A DNA stretch of 64,000 nt from Albula goreensis (GCA_022829145.1 CM040750.1:38597886-38661885); one strand, 5' to 3'; numbered from the stretch's first letter, positions 23,191 to 35,265 are shown. Translations and numbers: made by a program. The notes: generated by a model not told the origin, from the sequence alone.

Positions 23191-23835
23191 ACTGCCACCA
23201 TAGGAGTGTGAGCCAGGAGCCTGACTGAACACTGATCCCTTCTGCTCGCTGCTGCAGCGCTGTGTGGCCACCCACCCAAAAAGGAGGCATCTGAAGGATA
23301 GCCTGGATTTGGCCGCCATGGGCTGCGGACACGTCCCTCTCCAGGGCAGTGCGCTGATAGCACACACTAAGTTTCATGTAATCATATGAGTTGTTCCCCT
23401 GCCAAACCGCAAGCCAAATCCCAAATCAAAACAAAAACAGACACAGAGCATTTTGGGAGGAAAACGCCATCGCTCTCCTCTTTACCAGCAGTAGAGGAAA
23501 GGGCACTTTTTCCATATTTGATGTATATGCAAGCTGAGCGAAATGGATATGGCATAACGCAAGCAAGCTGGATTCCGTTTCCCATAGCAACACCGCCAAG
23601 AACAAAACAGCCATTGTGTGGGCCTGTGGTGTGTCTCAGAACGGATTCCCGCCGGCCCATGCCCCCGATTCCTCTGCCCCGGCCTGGAGACAGACGCTTA
23701 TTTATGTACTCTGACCACTGTCAGGAGTAAATGACTGAACTAACACTGGATGCGGAAACACGCTACAGCTGCTAGTTGATATCAGGGAAAAAACAAATGG
23801 AAAAGAGTACATCAGTAAAGATTATAGTAGAAATA
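23191..23835. other. Unique sequence, no gene seen
   Basis: Mixed unique DNA with overlapping open frames on both strands (for example 23386-23730), none with known content. Confidence 0.45.
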
Positions 23836-23870
23836 TATTATTACTATTATTATTATTATTATTATTATTA
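23836..23870. repeat. Trinucleotide (ATT)n
   Basis: About ten ATT/TTA units. Confidence 0.95.
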
Positions 23871-23929
23871 ACACTGCAGGATGGGGCGCAGAGTCCCCAT
23901 TAGTTTACAAACACATATTCATTCTCTCA

Positions 23930-24268
23930 CTCTCACACACACGCAAGTGCACGCACACATACACACACACACGTGCACGCACATGCAAGTGCATGCGCTC
24001 ACACAGGCACAAACACGCATGCACACGCACGCACACGCACGCACACGCACGCACACGCACGCACACGCACGCACACATGAATGCACACACACGTGCACAC
24101 ACGCACACACACACATGCACATGCACACGCTCGCACACACACGCACGTATGCACACACACACACACACACACATGCACACGCTCGCACACACACACACGC
24201 ACGCGCACACACACACACATGCACATGCACATGCACATGCACACGCTCGCACGCACACACACACACAG
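23930..24268. repeat. CA-rich complex repeat (acgcacacgc)
   Basis: Mixed acgcac, acacgctcgc and atgcac motifs with several CpGs. Open frames on both strands are repeat products. Confidence 0.93.
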
Positions 24269-24364
24269 GCCTCTGGGGTTTAGACAGGGTGTCAGGACTG
24301 AACACAGCCTTTTCATCTACACTAACACACACACTGCTGATGGTGAAATATCACAAAATACAAA

Positions 24365-25040
24365 AATGTGGGGTTTTTTCTTTTTAATAATTTGAAAAGG
24401 AACACCTCTGTCCCTGAAAATAAAGATTTACAGTAAACTAGAGGATCAGATGAAAACTCTGAGCACAGTCATTTTCACAGAGGGCTGCTGTTGGCTTTAG
24501 GCACTTCCCTTCTGAACAACTAAATCTTTGGTCCTTTAAAAACTCTCTAAAAGAGGGGTAGATTTAAACCACAGGCTGAAGAGGATTGGGCTTCATTTCT
24601 TTCTTTAACATTTTTTAAGATTCTTCAACTTACACAAAGAGAAAAAACATCAGAGTTCTCCGATGCCGTTTGAGCCTTCATGCTACATATGAAACAGACC
24701 TGCAGCCTTATGCTGCAAAGATGACCAAAAATAAAAACCTAAAACAACAGGGAAAATATATATATATATATATATAATTATAGAAAATAATTATATATAA
24801 ACGGCTCGAATCAGATATACAGCAGTAAAGTTCAACTGAGTCACATTTGGCAAAAAAGATACATTTCAGTTTTTTTTTTTTTCTTTTCAAGTTCATTTTG
24901 TTACAACTTTTTAAAAAAATATAATCACTGCTGCCCAAGCATCCCCCGTTCCACCGAGAGAAGATAAAAGGGGGTGAGGCAGTCGAAACAGACCCCCATC
25001 TCTGCTCTCGCCCCCCACTGTGTGTCCGACACAGGGCGGC
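24365..25040 (-). other. tent5b: Probable tent5b 3'UTR
   Basis: About 0.68 kb of unique, AU-rich sequence follows the stop codon on the minus strand. It includes U-rich runs, an (AT)n tract at about 24757-24776 and ATTTTTAT-like elements that could act in mRNA stability. The end is set by the ATTAAA candidate at 24383-24388. Mammalian TENT5 3'UTRs are often longer, so the true end may lie further left. Confidence 0.5.
24383..24388 (-). promoter_or_regulatory. tent5b: Candidate poly(A) signal ATTAAA of tent5b
   Basis: This is the first common poly(A) hexamer variant I find downstream of the tent5b stop on the minus strand. A GU-rich stretch (gtgtgtgtgttagtgtag) lies about 45 bases further on, at about 24318-24335, as expected for a downstream element. 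No AATAAA was seen between it and the stop codon. Confidence 0.4.
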
Positions 25041-26066
25041 TCAGTTACAGGGGAGCCAGGTTTGGTAGGAGTTCCTGCAGTTGGCCACTAGGGGCTGCGC
25101 GTGTGCGATGTAGTAGTTGTTGAAGTTAATGTCCTGCACATAGGGGGCGGGCTGGTAGTAGCAGGTGACGTTGGTGACGGTGGGGATGGCGTTGTGCTCG
25201 GCCAGCGTGTGCAGCGCGAGCGCGGAGATGAGCCCCAGAGTCTGGCGGCGCTCGTGTCCCATGAGGCACACGGTGCTCTCGTTCACCACGCGGTGCAGCG
25301 TCACCAGCCAGTCGTAGCGCCGGTGCTCCATCCCGGCAAAGTGGCTCTGCAGGTATGCCTGCAGCTTGCGCCGCTGCTCACAAATGTCCGGGAAGTCGAT
25401 GAAGAAGCGCGAGCACATGTAGCGCTGCAGCGACTTCATCTCGGACTCCGAGGCCGGACGGAAGCCCCGCACCAGCAGGTGGCAGTATTTAAGCAGCCCG
25501 CCTCCGCGGATCTCCTCCGGGCTGCGGGTGGCGATGGTCTTTTGCCGGAGGTGCTCCAGGGCCTCCTGGAAGTCTCCGTACATGCTCTCGCCCAGCACGC
25601 TGGGGTGGAAGCTCTCGGACATGGCCGTCTCCGAGCAGCGGTCGAACAGCAGCAGGGAGTCCAGGGTGATCTGGAAGGAGTCCACGCTGAACTCAAACTG
25701 CCTCCGCAGCGAATCCACAAACTTCAGCTCCACGTTCTTGCCGGTGTTGTTGGACAGAGAGATGAGGCTCCAGCGGTCCGTGTCGTTGCACACCTTCACC
25801 AGCTTCTGCACGTACGCCTCCTTGAGCGTGAGGGGCGTGATGCGGTCGGTGTTCACCCCAGGGGGCAGGAAGTCCAGGAGGCAGTCCAGCACCACGTCCT
25901 TCACCAGCCGGAAGGTGTGATCGTCCGTCAGGCTCACGCCGAAGATCAGGTCCAGGTCCTTGTAGCCCAGACCCGTGTTCTGGTGCAGAACGTGGCTCGC
26001 GGCTGACCCGTTCAGCTTCACATCCCGAACCGCCACGCCCTTCTCCTCCAGCCGAGCCCGGACCAC
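25041..26066 (-). CDS. tent5b: tent5b coding exon 2 (catalytic nucleotidyltransferase and C-terminal domain)
   Basis: This exon encodes residues 53-393 and the TGA stop (25041-25043). TENT5 proteins are non-canonical poly(A) polymerases that lengthen mRNA poly(A) tails in the cytoplasm, notably on mRNAs of secreted proteins. Visible motifs: [11 protein letters not shown] with G72-S73 of the nucleotide-binding loop; YKDLDLIF with the metal-binding pair D89 and D91; and NVELKFVD with E165, the likely third acidic residue by alignment to TENT5C E166. Also seen are [49 protein letters not shown] and the family's terminal TWLPCN. Subtype B is favoured by [31 protein letters not shown] and HAQPL near the end; the retained [10 protein letters not shown] is shared with A and C. 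The acceptor is cccgcag at 26067 onward. No frame damage is seen, so the gene looks intact. Fish have tent5b duplicates, and which copy this is cannot be told here. Confidence 0.96.
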   Translation of the reverse strand: MVRARLEEKGVAVRDVKLNGSAASHVLHQNTGLGYKDLDLIFGVSLTDDHTFRLVKDVVLDCLLDFLPPGVNTDRITPLTLKEAYVQKLVKVCNDTDRWSLISLSNNTGKNVELKFVDSLRRQFEFSVDSFQITLDSLLLFDRCSETAMSESFHPSVLGESMYGDFQEALEHLRQKTIATRSPEEIRGGGLLKYCHLLVRGFRPASESEMKSLQRYMCSRFFIDFPDICEQRRKLQAYLQSHFAGMEHRRYDWLVTLHRVVNESTVCLMGHERRQTLGLISALALHTLAEHNAIPTVTNVTCYYQPAPYVQDINFNNYYIAHAQPLVANCRNSYQTWLPCN

Positions 26067-26254
26067 CTGCGGGGAGAGGGAGACGGAAACAGTGAGACAG
26101 AGATCCACACTCCCTCTGAACACATGCACCCACACAGCTGAGTGACACACTGCCCTCCAAACCCTGATACATAGTCTTTAATTTCCAAAAGGCCAGAGGG
26201 CAGAAATGTGAATATAAGATCTGTCCACTTCAATCAATTAGGGTACACATGGTG

Positions 26255-26880
26255 AAAGAGGGAGGGGTGAGAGTGGAAGGGGGAGGGGCTCAGAGGGGTG
26301 AGGGTGGAAGGGGAGGGGCTCAGAGGGGGGAGGGTGGAAGGGGGAGGGGCTCAGAGGGGTGAGGGTGGAAGGGGAGGGTCTGAGAGGGGTGAGAGTGGAA
26401 GGGGTGGGGCTCAGAGGGGTGAGGGTGGAAGGGGAGGGGCTCAGAGGGGGAGGGTGGAAGGGGAGGGGCTCAGAGGGGTGAGGGTGGAAGGGGAGGGTCT
26501 GAGAGGGGTGAGAGTGGAAGGGGAGGGGCTCAGAGGGGTGAGGGTGGAAGGGGAGGGGCTCAGAGAGGTGAGGGTGGAATGGGGAGGGGCTCAGAGGGGT
26601 GAGGGTGGAAGGGGGAGGGGCTCATAGAGGTGAGGGTGGAAGGGGAGGGGCTCAGAGAGGTGAGGGTGGACAGTGGAAAGGGCTCAAAGGGATGAGGGTG
26701 GAAGGGGAGGGGCTCAGAGGAGTGATAGTGGAAGGGGAGGGGCTCAGAGGGGTGAGGGTGGAAGGGGAGGGGCTCAGAGGGGTGACAGTGGAAGGGGAGG
26801 GGCTCAGAGGGGTGAGAGTGGAAGGGGGAGGGGCTCAGAGGGGTGAGAGTGGAAGGGGAGGGGCTCAAAGGGGGAGGTTC
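26255..26880. repeat. G-rich minisatellite in tent5b intron 1, 30-bp unit, about 21 copies
   Basis: The unit is gggtgagggtggaaggggag followed by gggctcagag. On the plus strand it is dense in runs of three or four G; in the tent5b transcript it is C/U-rich. It lies about 190 bases inside the intron from the exon 2 acceptor. Confidence 0.96.
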
Positions 26881-26997
26881 ATGGTGAGGTTCATGTTGTG
26901 TAACACAGAGGAGTTGCAGCTAACAATCTTTAAGTTGTGCAGCTAGACCAGTAGTAAGCCTGGACCTGCCTTCAACTGAGAGAAACTGACACTGACA

Positions 26998-27028
<31 letters not shown>

Positions 27029-28025
27029 ACTGAGGGGTGCGTGCTATAGTTAGCGCAGCAGTGTGACGCACATACAGCCGCTAATGCACCCAGGAGCTGG
27101 GTCTAGGTCTAATCTCTTGATAATCTCCTGTGCGTGGGGTCAGGGGTCAAAGGTCAACTTTCCTTTTACTTCAGAAACCCCACAGCCAGAGGGACATTGG
27201 AGAGGGGCAAGCAGTGACACAGCACACTCTCACAGTAGGGCCCTGATCTGGGATCAGTTTTGCCTTGAGGCTCATAATGGATTAGGTTAGGATATGGCCT
27301 GATGTATATGAATATGAAACTGATCTCAGAAGTGAGAATATTGTGTATTGTGTAAGAAGACTGACACAGGAATGACCCCAGCCCAGCTGCCCGCTGTCAG
27401 TCACGCTGAGTCAGACTCCAGCTTCCTGTTTCACCTGCTCTCACTTCCCACTCAGAGGCACAGACACAGGTAGTGGTGAGAGCGAGACTGCGTTACTCTC
27501 CGTTTTTCTCCAGTCTTTGGGACTTCAATTACGCTCAATTTCTGTCTGAATGCAAAATACGCAGTTCTGCAGGGATAATGAAATTCTGCTGGATGCTGAA
27601 TCCACCTGATTGAGTTTGTATTGATTTTTTGCAGACAGACCTCCTGCGGTCCATCACTACCGAGGAACACAGCAGCCCTGGGGGGGGGGCTCTAACAGCC
27701 ACTACAGGTAACGCACAGGTGCAGTAGCACAGCCCTGAACAGGTGACACATTCAGTTACTCATCTGAACAGGTGATGCATGCAGGTAATATTTTGTACAG
27801 GTGATACACTGAGATACCTGTACCTGTTAAAAAGCAAACGGGCTCTCTGTCTGTCTCTGCATGCAGACTCCACACTCACACCTTTATTCTGTTCTTCAGT
27901 CATTCATTCAGTCATTCAGCTTTAATGACGGGATGAGGGATGTGGCCCCTGGGGCATAAAAATGAAGATTATAAATGTATGATAAAAAATAGAGTAAAAG
28001 ATTATGTGCATACCTGGAAGATTCA

Positions 28026-28026
<1 letters not shown>
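26881..28026. other. Unique intron sequence
   Basis: tent5b intron 1 sequence with a short (CA)n at about 27001-27027 and a run of nine G at 27680-27688. No exon-like feature seen. Confidence 0.5.

Positions 28027-28092
<66 letters not shown>
28027..28092. repeat. Microsatellite (CA)n, about 33 units
   Basis: An uninterrupted CA run, read as UG repeat in the tent5b pre-mRNA. Confidence 0.98.
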
Positions 28093-28095
<3 letters not shown>

Positions 28096-29394
28096 TCTCT
28101 CTCCTCGGAGATACACACTTAAAGCCACACTCAAGGAGACACATTGATTTTACCCAGGGGGCCACAGCACTCCTCAGTGTCTTTCCATGCTTGCACTCAG
28201 GGGAGGGTGTGTGAGTGGGCGTGATGAGCGTCCTGAGCAGGGAAGGGGGTTTGGGGGCAGGGAGCAGGCTGTTACATCACTACCCTGGGGGGGATCTGTA
28301 GACACTGCTGATGGCAGCCAATTTCATACATATTACCTGTGCACAGGCCCTGTACCTACCCCAAGCCCCGCCCCTTGCCCCACTTAGTCCCTGCGCAGCG
28401 CGCTAACCCCCTGCCCTGCAAGTCCACTAATCTGCTGCATCTATTTTCGCTTTCTGGGTCAGACTTTATAGGTGAAGTTCAAGCGAAGGGTTGCTCCCCT
28501 CGCCTCCACACCAGCACCGAACTGATCCAGCACTCCTTCCCTTCTGGAATGTTCTCAGGGCCATTCCTAGCCGTCAGCAGTTAGCGATTAGCACGATTAG
28601 CACGGTGGGTTTCCTAATGACAGCACTATGAACACGTTTGTATCCATGCACCGGGCACACAGATCTCAGCTTTCAGCACATTTATTTAAGGCGTGGAGGC
28701 GGGGATGGGGGGGCTGTCTGCGGACAAACTGCTGAACAGGGGGAAGCGTTCTAACCATGAGCTTTCGCAACCAGCTGGAGGTTTAGCTCAACTTGCAGTT
28801 CCATCTCCCTTTAAAACCTTCAGTTAACTGTAGCCAAAGCTGTGGAGTGTTCCGTCCTGCGTTTAAAGCTGTGAGACTTCAGCAGCTAAGTCAGTGTATG
28901 ACCAGGCCCACAGCCCCCCCCAGGCCCACAGCCCCCCCGTCCTGGCAGTATCTCAGCCACTCAGCCCAGTAACGGCCAGCCGCCAGCCTCCCCTCCAACT
29001 GCTGCGGCGGCGCATTCTGCCTGCGCTCGGCGGCTCTATAAGGGCATGCGACAGCGTCAGGGCCTGCTCCGGCCTCTGCTGGCCGAGCACATTCTAAAAC
29101 AGGCCCCGTCTCCATGCAGCGCAGCCTCCTACCACACGCCTCTCAGGCATGCCTCCACCCTCCACCCGCACAACCTCCACCCTCCAGCCTCCACCCTAAA
29201 CCCACAGGTCCAGACAGGCTGTACTCTCACAGCAGTGCTGGCCGAGGTGTGGGAGGGAAAGTGCTGCTGAAGCAGCAGGCTGGTTTGGGTCAGAGGGCTC
29301 ATTTTGAGGCTCTGTGGATGGTGATGGGTTTTTGGTGAGAAGACCTGGTGGTGTGAGTATGAGGCAGGTATGCACCACGCTGGCTGGCAGAGGA
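28093..29394. other. Unique intron sequence
   Basis: Mixed composition with short G-rich and C-rich patches. Open frames on both strands show no known domain. Confidence 0.45.
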
Positions 29395-29795
29395 GTTTTG
29401 CTGTGCTGTGCTGTGCTGTGCTGTAGGCATGGTGCTGTGCTCTGCTGTGCTGTGGCTGTGCTGTAGGGGTGGTGCTGTGCTCTGCTGTGCTGTGGCTGTG
29501 CTGTAGGGGTGGTGCTGTGCTGTGCTGTGCTGTGGGCATGGTGCTGTGCTCTGCTGTGCTGTGGCTGTAGCTGTGGTGCTGTGCTCTGCTGTGCTGTGGC
29601 TGTGCTGTAGGGGTGGTGCTGTGCTGTGCTGTGCTGTAGGCATGGTGCTGTGCTGTGCTGTTCTGTGGGCATGGTGCTGTGCTCTGCTGTGCTGTGCTGT
29701 GCTGTAGGGGTGGTGCTGTGCTGTGCTGTGCTGTAGGGATGGTACTATGCTGTGCTGTGCTGTAGGCATGGTGCAGTGCTCTGCTGTGCTGCTGT
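29395..29795. repeat. CTGTG pentamer-based minisatellite
   Basis: Runs of tgctgtgctgtgctgtgc alternate with aggcatggtgctgtgctc and aggggtggtgc joints, in units of about 35-60 bases. The pentamer core is the reverse complement of the CACAG core seen at 1785-2755. Confidence 0.93.
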
Positions 29796-32443
29796 GCTGA
29801 TCACAACAGCAAACCCCAATGCCCCCAGAAATGCCACAGTTTGAGGAACTAGGCCCTGATCAGATATCTTACCAGCTACCTGCTCAAAAACATCCCCGCA
29901 CTTCACACAGCCCCATTAACAATGGGGCAGCAGTAGGGTCCCCTTACAGTTTGGCAGCCTCACCCACACCTAAGATGGAACATATGTCCCAATCTAAGAT
30001 GGCCACCCACCAAAGGACAGGGCCCCTTTGACCCAAAACTCTACAGTTACAGAGACAGCAGGTCAGGTTCTGATATTCTGCCTGGGAAACACTGGACCCA
30101 CCTTCCAGGAAACAAGGGCAACTGTAGGGGTCACCCTGGCCAGAGAAAGCTTGTGTTTCACACACCACATGAGTGTATCTTTTGTTCTTCACTCAGAAAG
30201 TTTCGCTGAGTGTTGGGGACTCATGACTGCTACTCAGCAGGTAGTGGCTAATCGAACAACACATGTTGCATTGTGGGACATGTAGTCTGAAGGGTCAGTG
30301 CACAGGCACAGGGGCAGCAGTCTGGTCTGTGTTTATTTTTACATAAGTATTTCACCACGGTGTTAGCTGCATCAGACTATCTGTGGGGCCATGCCAGGCT
30401 GAGTGCAGAATGCAAGAGGCCTACAGAGCCAGCCGGAGACAGAGAGACAGAGGGACAGCTGCAAGATGGGGTACCCATGCATGTGTGATAGACCATACTA
30501 TTAATTAAAATAAATATACAGACTTGGATAGTTTTATGGACATAACATAGTTTATCATTTTACAATAATATCCTGCTGTACAATAATATGTGTGACTATT
30601 TGAAAATATAAAGAGAAGCGTTTTAATCTGAACTACAATTAAAGAGTACCCTTAAGATCAGCAGTGTGGTTTCTCGTTTGTCCAGGCCCCTGACTGACCT
30701 GCACAGCAGGAACATGGTTTTGTACAGAAGGGCACGGCTCCAAAGGCTCAGTTCAACTTTACCAAATTAAAAAAAATGAAATTATTTCTTCACTAGAAGT
30801 GAGGCGTAGTTTCCAAACAAATACAGAGAAGGAACTACCACGACCTAGAAGGCACAGGCGCAGCTAACGGTTGTGTCAAGTACGCATTAAATGCCTCTGT
30901 TTTAACTCACAGCTGTGTGGGGGGGGGAATTCGGATTCAAAATGGATTCATACGCTGAAACTATTTTTAACACAGTGAAACGAACAGACAGATAGACAGG
31001 ACAAAGATCGTTCAAATATAATTTACATGGTGTCTCAGACCTCTCTGCTCTCATCTTAAGTGATAACTCCAAACACACCAACAATGAGCACACTCTTCCT
31101 GATTAGGTGTAATTGGTTTAGTGCGAGAATAAAATGCGCTGTCGGACAGTAATGAGACAATTCTCAAATTAATCTAGTGAAACTGTGTGCCACTCGCACC
31201 CCATGTGCAATAGAAGGAACGCGTTTAAACGCATCCCGCTGTCATTCGGTATGGCCATACGTCAGAGTTTACTAATGCCGTGGGCCAGAGTGGTTATGCT
31301 GTGGGCTTTCTGATACTGTAGATTTCTCAACTAATTGTGACTGGACGAGTTTTTTGCCGGGATAACGACGGATTTTCTGGAAATTGTTACATTTTCAAGC
31401 TTGTTTAACAAGACGCTGTGCTATTTGGATACAGAGAAAAATGAGTGGGATGTTAACATAGACTCCTTTTTACGTTATGTATCTTTGATGAATTAACAAT
31501 AAAGTCCGATCAAAAACACAAGAATAACGTCCTTCATGAATTTTCAACTGCTGTGGTAAATTAGTAAATGTGTTAAAGTGGCTTTGTAAATATGGAAACG
31601 GTGGAACCAATTGTTGCTGCGTAGACGAGAGCAGAAATAGGGAATTGCGAGTTTTAAGTGTGGTAAGGCCAGTTAGATAGCGCTTCCTGTTCTTGTGAAT
31701 TTTATACAGCTTTCCAAAACTACTTCTTTAAAAGAAATTTGATTTTCAAAGTATGTTCAAGGAGAAAGTATCGAATTTCTAACTGAATACAGTCAATATT
31801 AACGCGCACTGCTTGAGTTGACCCCTTAGGGTAGTTCTTCGAACTTAATTTAAAACATCAGAAAAAACCTTGCTCGTTTTAAAGTTGTGTGTCTACAAAC
31901 TGCCAACATAATACACCAAACTAGATTAGTTTGGGTGGCCAAAACGAAACTAGAAAAACTTTGATACGTTTTTATTTATTAAACTTGATTAACTACTAAA
32001 TTGAGACGTTTAGCCACGGCCGCCGTAGGTGTCTGCACCACGCATGATTTTGGTCAGTACTGAAGCCAATAAAAAGGTGCATAGTTCGGTTTGGATAAAG
32101 AGAGTGACGGACGTGATTCGTCAAAGTCCAGAACTGTATTTTTATGGCTTGGCTGAGAAAGACCTAGTAACTGACGACTGCATAATTTTGCCATGTCACT
32201 CTGTCACGGCGAATGTTCCGTGGGCTAGTTCTAAAGTGGGCAGATATCCACTTCACAAAGATCGCGCCTGGTTGCTCACAAGTATTGAGAAGGATCCCCC
32301 CCAACCCCACCTTAGTTATTGCTATAATTGCACAAATTGAACTGGAAGCGTGTCCACATTTTGCGATATTTCAGCTCTCCTTATCTTGAGGCAATAAACC
32401 CTCCGCTTTACCGCGGCTCGTACCCCTAGATTCGTCGCCTTAC
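29796..32443. other. Unique sequence, 5' half of tent5b intron 1
   Basis: About 2.6 kb without tandem arrays, mostly A/T-rich. This is the longest repeat-poor block in the window and lies directly downstream of the tent5b first exon, a usual place for intronic enhancers. No coding content is recognised. Confidence 0.5.
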
Positions 32444-32599
32444 CTGTACGATCTGCCGCGGCTGGACGGAGAGCGTGGGGAAGTTTCCGCGGCCGTGAAT
32501 GGGCACGGTCTCTCCGAGAATGGAATCCAATCGCTGCACCTGTTCCCAAGACAGCACACAGAACCGCCGACTCCGCTCCGCGGCAACCCCGGAGGACAT
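32444..32599 (-). CDS. tent5b: tent5b coding exon 1 (terminal nucleotidyltransferase 5B, N-terminus)
   Basis: This exon encodes residues 1-52 of the FAM46/TENT5 protein. It begins [20 protein letters not shown] and runs through [21 protein letters not shown]-type sequence. The LSW-QVxRLD and [12 protein letters not shown] segments are hallmarks of the family, and [10 protein letters not shown] agrees with my memory of mammalian TENT5B rather than A, C or D. The exon ends on a whole codon (CAG) followed by a consensus donor, gtaagg, at 32438-32443, so it joins exon 2 in phase 0. The start was chosen because it is the only ATG in frame close to the conserved block and has GCC just before it. 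Reading frame continues open for some distance upstream, so a longer N-terminus cannot be excluded; human TENT5B is about 30 residues longer there. The exon sits in CpG-rich DNA. Confidence 0.93.
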
Positions 32600-32913
32600 G
32601 GCGATACGAATCCCAATAAAAGCGTACGAGCCTTTCCGCTGCTGATGCTGCTGCGATCGAGATGTACGGCTAAATTATCAAAATGTTAGAAGGAACGTGG
32701 TCTTCTGTGAATGACAATGAAAAAAAAAAACACAACTCTTGTCAATCCCAAACGAGATGAAAAGAGGTAATGTTGAAAGGTATTTGGGCAAGCAGGTTTT
32801 CAAAAGCACACACAATTTTCAGACAGCAGCAAGCTTGACTATTTCCAATCTTCACACGTCCCGCGTCCACCTTTACTGCTGGTTCTAAATGCCTGCGCAG
32901 AGCGCAGAAACGG

Positions 32914-32951
32914 CTTTAAACCCTGAAGATTAACATAAATGGTCTGATTGG
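32914..32951 (-). promoter_or_regulatory. tent5b: Candidate tent5b core promoter (CCAAT box and TTTAAA)
   Basis: On the minus strand GGCCAATCAG (CCAAT at 32947-32951) is followed about 27 bases later by GTTTAAAGCC (TTTAAA at 32914-32919). This spacing fits an NF-Y site upstream of a weak TATA element. It would put transcription start near 32885, giving a 5'UTR of about 285 bases before the ATG at 32597-32599. The surrounding DNA is CpG-containing. This is inferred from motifs only. Confidence 0.5.
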
Positions 32952-33000
32952 CCAGGCTTTGTGCTCATGAATTATTATCCTACCAACTACAGTAGGCGTT

Positions 33001-33504
33001 ACCTTGACGATGTAACTCCTCAAGTCACACCCCTGAACCCTTCTCGTGTAAAGGCAGAGGTAATCGGACGCAAGTCTGAACTGCGGTGACGTAGTACAGT
33101 CGGACCCTCCCTCTACGGAAAGGCATCCCCGAATTCCGTTAAAGCGACACAAGCTTTCTTTCAATGCCAAGTCTTCCTTGCTAAAAGTAGAATGAAATGC
33201 ATACGTGTAGAAATACGATACTGATCGCGTTTCTTAAGTGTGATGTAGCAATAAAAAATAAATGTTCTGAAAATGAGAACATCCAAAAACTTAAAACAAT
33301 GCTCTACTGTTTTGCCAAAGTTAATTAGCTACCTCAATGTCTAGACAGAAAATGGCTATCAAACATAATGAATGGACACCAGTTTTAAATACCAAGAATG
33401 GTAGCATTGCACAAACTACCAAAAATATACTGACATTATTCAACAACAGGGGGACAGTATGAGTGAAGTTATTGCTCTTTGCTTCAGGATTTCTCAGGAC
33501 ACAA
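33001..33504. other. Unique sequence upstream of the tent5b promoter
   Basis: The first half contains scattered CpGs (for example acgtagtacagtcggaccct). The second half is A/T-rich. No gene is seen. Confidence 0.45.
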
Positions 33505-33650
33505 TGTTTGTGAGCGGGTGAGTGTTTGTGAGCGGGTGAGTGTTTGTGAGTGGGTGACTGTTTGTGAGCGGGTGAGTGTTTGTGAAAGGGTGAGTGTTTG
33601 TGAAAGGGTGAGTGTTTGTGAGTGGGTGAGTGTTTGTGCGCGGGTGAACA
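33505..33650. repeat. Minisatellite, 18-bp unit, about 8 copies
   Basis: The unit is gggtgagtgtttgtgagc, with variants gtgaaa and gtgagt. Confidence 0.95.
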
Positions 33651-34744
33651 TGTGTTCCCTCTGCTAAATGACAGCATCTGTGTTGGCATGTTTATTTTCT
33701 CCCACAGCTCTGAGGTGAAACAGAAGGCATTTAATGTGTACTGGACTCAGCCGTTAGTGGAGTCTGAGTCTCCTGGCACTGACTGCTCCAGCTCATTTCT
33801 GCTGAAGAAATTGAATCTTTTCGTGATAAATTCATACTAAGCTGTTCTACCACATGGCCCTTCTGTGCGTACAGCCCAGCTGTCTGTGGTTTGGACAGAC
33901 GAGACGCCCTTCTCCCGTGCCCAAACATTTTCAGAACTTTCACTTATGTGGTCTCTCTGTCTCTCTCTCACATACACGCTCCCTTCTCTGTCACACACAG
34001 GTGCACACTCTCATCCCATGTCCCACTCTCTCACACACACACACAGATCTAACTGCTGATACAAAAATGCACACACACCCCCGACTAAGTTTACACACAT
34101 CACACACCTTCCACACACACTTCCTCACATGAAGACACATCATTTCTGTTCCTCTGCAATAACTTCATTGTTATATGTAAGTAATATTTTCACATCCCAG
34201 GTGCTACAGGTCTTCTGTAACAGTAACCACAATAGAAAGGCCGTTGACATAATAGAGGGCAAAAGGACTAACAGTATAAAAAATAAACCCTGTTCACCAA
34301 ACACACTTATATTAAAGTATGTCTTATCATGATTAAACCAGTCTGTCTGATATAGATTACATTATAACCTCATTAATGCAGCCTCATGAAAATGTTGTTC
34401 ATTAACAAAATACATATACACTCAAACATATTGAGAGGAAACTGTTTACAGTACAGGTGATAATGAGTGTGCCTGTATCAGCATTAAGTGAGAGTAAACC
34501 TGCTGCAGATAACCCTCAGAGGAAAGCCAGGGCAGAAGAGATTACTTTTCCACCACTTCAGATACAGTATCACACAAATATTTCCACAGATTTTCTTTTT
34601 CCATTCACTGATTATTTTAGCACGTCAGTTATCTTTATCTATGGCTTTCATTTAAAGGCTGTCTAGAGAGAACGGCAGGATATGTCAGCGTTAAGAGCAG
34701 AGTCGCTTCCTGTCTGCCAGGAGGTGGTGGCCATGGTGTCGCCG
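33651..34744. other. Unique sequence, no gene seen
   Basis: A CA-rich patch lies at about 33970-34130. The remainder is unique and A/T-rich. Confidence 0.45.
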
Positions 34745-35265
34745 GACTGAAGGAGCAGAGGAGCAGCAGAGTAGCGGAGGAGTGGAGAAGAGTAGCGGAG
34801 CAGCAGAGGAGTGGAGAAGAGCAGCGAGCAGCACAGTAGCTGAGGAGTGGAGAAGAGCAGTGGAGCAGCAGAGTAGCTGAGGGTTGGAGAAGAGCAGCAG
34901 AGCAGCAGAGGAGTGGAGAAGAGCAGCGGAGCAGCAGAGGAGTGGAGAAGAGCAGCGGAGCAGCAGAGTAGCTGAGGAGTGGAGAAGAGCGGTGGAGCAG
35001 CAGAGGAGTGGAGAAGAGCAGCGGAGCAGCAGAGTAGCTGAGGAGTGGAGAAGAGCAGCGGAGCAGCAGAGTAGCTGAGGAGTGGAGAAGAGCAGCGGAG
35101 CAGCAGAGGAGTGGAGAAGAACAGTGGAGCAGCAGAGTAGCTGAGGAGTGGAGAAGAGCAGCACAGTAGCTGAGGAGTGGAGAAGAGCAGCGGAGCAGCA
35201 GAGTAGCTGAGGAGTGGAGAGGAGCAGCGGAGCAGCAGAGGAGTGGAGAAGAGCAGTGGAGCAGG
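34745..35265. repeat. Minisatellite, gagtggagaagagcagcgga units of 24-36 bp
   Basis: Units are built from ggagtggagaagagcagcgg and agcagcagag, with or without an inserted tagctga block. About 16-18 copies are present. The minus-strand 258-codon frame across it is a repeat product. Confidence 0.95.

Larger units (their letters stand above)
26067..32443 (-). other. tent5b: tent5b intron 1
   Basis: This 6,377-bp GT-AG intron has donor gtaagg at its right end and acceptor ccccgcag at its left end, and it separates the two coding exons in phase 0. It holds a G-rich minisatellite near the acceptor, a long (CA)n tract at 28027, a CTGTG-type array at 29395 and otherwise unique sequence. An intron at this point, just before the VVR of the nucleotidyltransferase domain, is what I expect for the TENT5 family. 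Open frames inside it, including one of 103 codons at 32029-32340 on the plus strand, show no recognisable domain. Confidence 0.9.

Noticed and set aside
23919-24332. His/Thr- or Cys/Val-rich frames in CA/GT tracts here and elsewhere (8124-8458, 16402-16872, 52760-53271)
   Set aside because: Dinucleotide repeats read as protein; not genes.
25101-26006. 301-codon plus-strand frame
   Set aside because: It is the antisense of tent5b exon 2, open because of the G/C-rich codon use of that exon.
32029-32340. 103-codon plus frame in tent5b intron 1
   Set aside because: No similarity to a known family, no splice partners, antisense to the intron next to exon 1.
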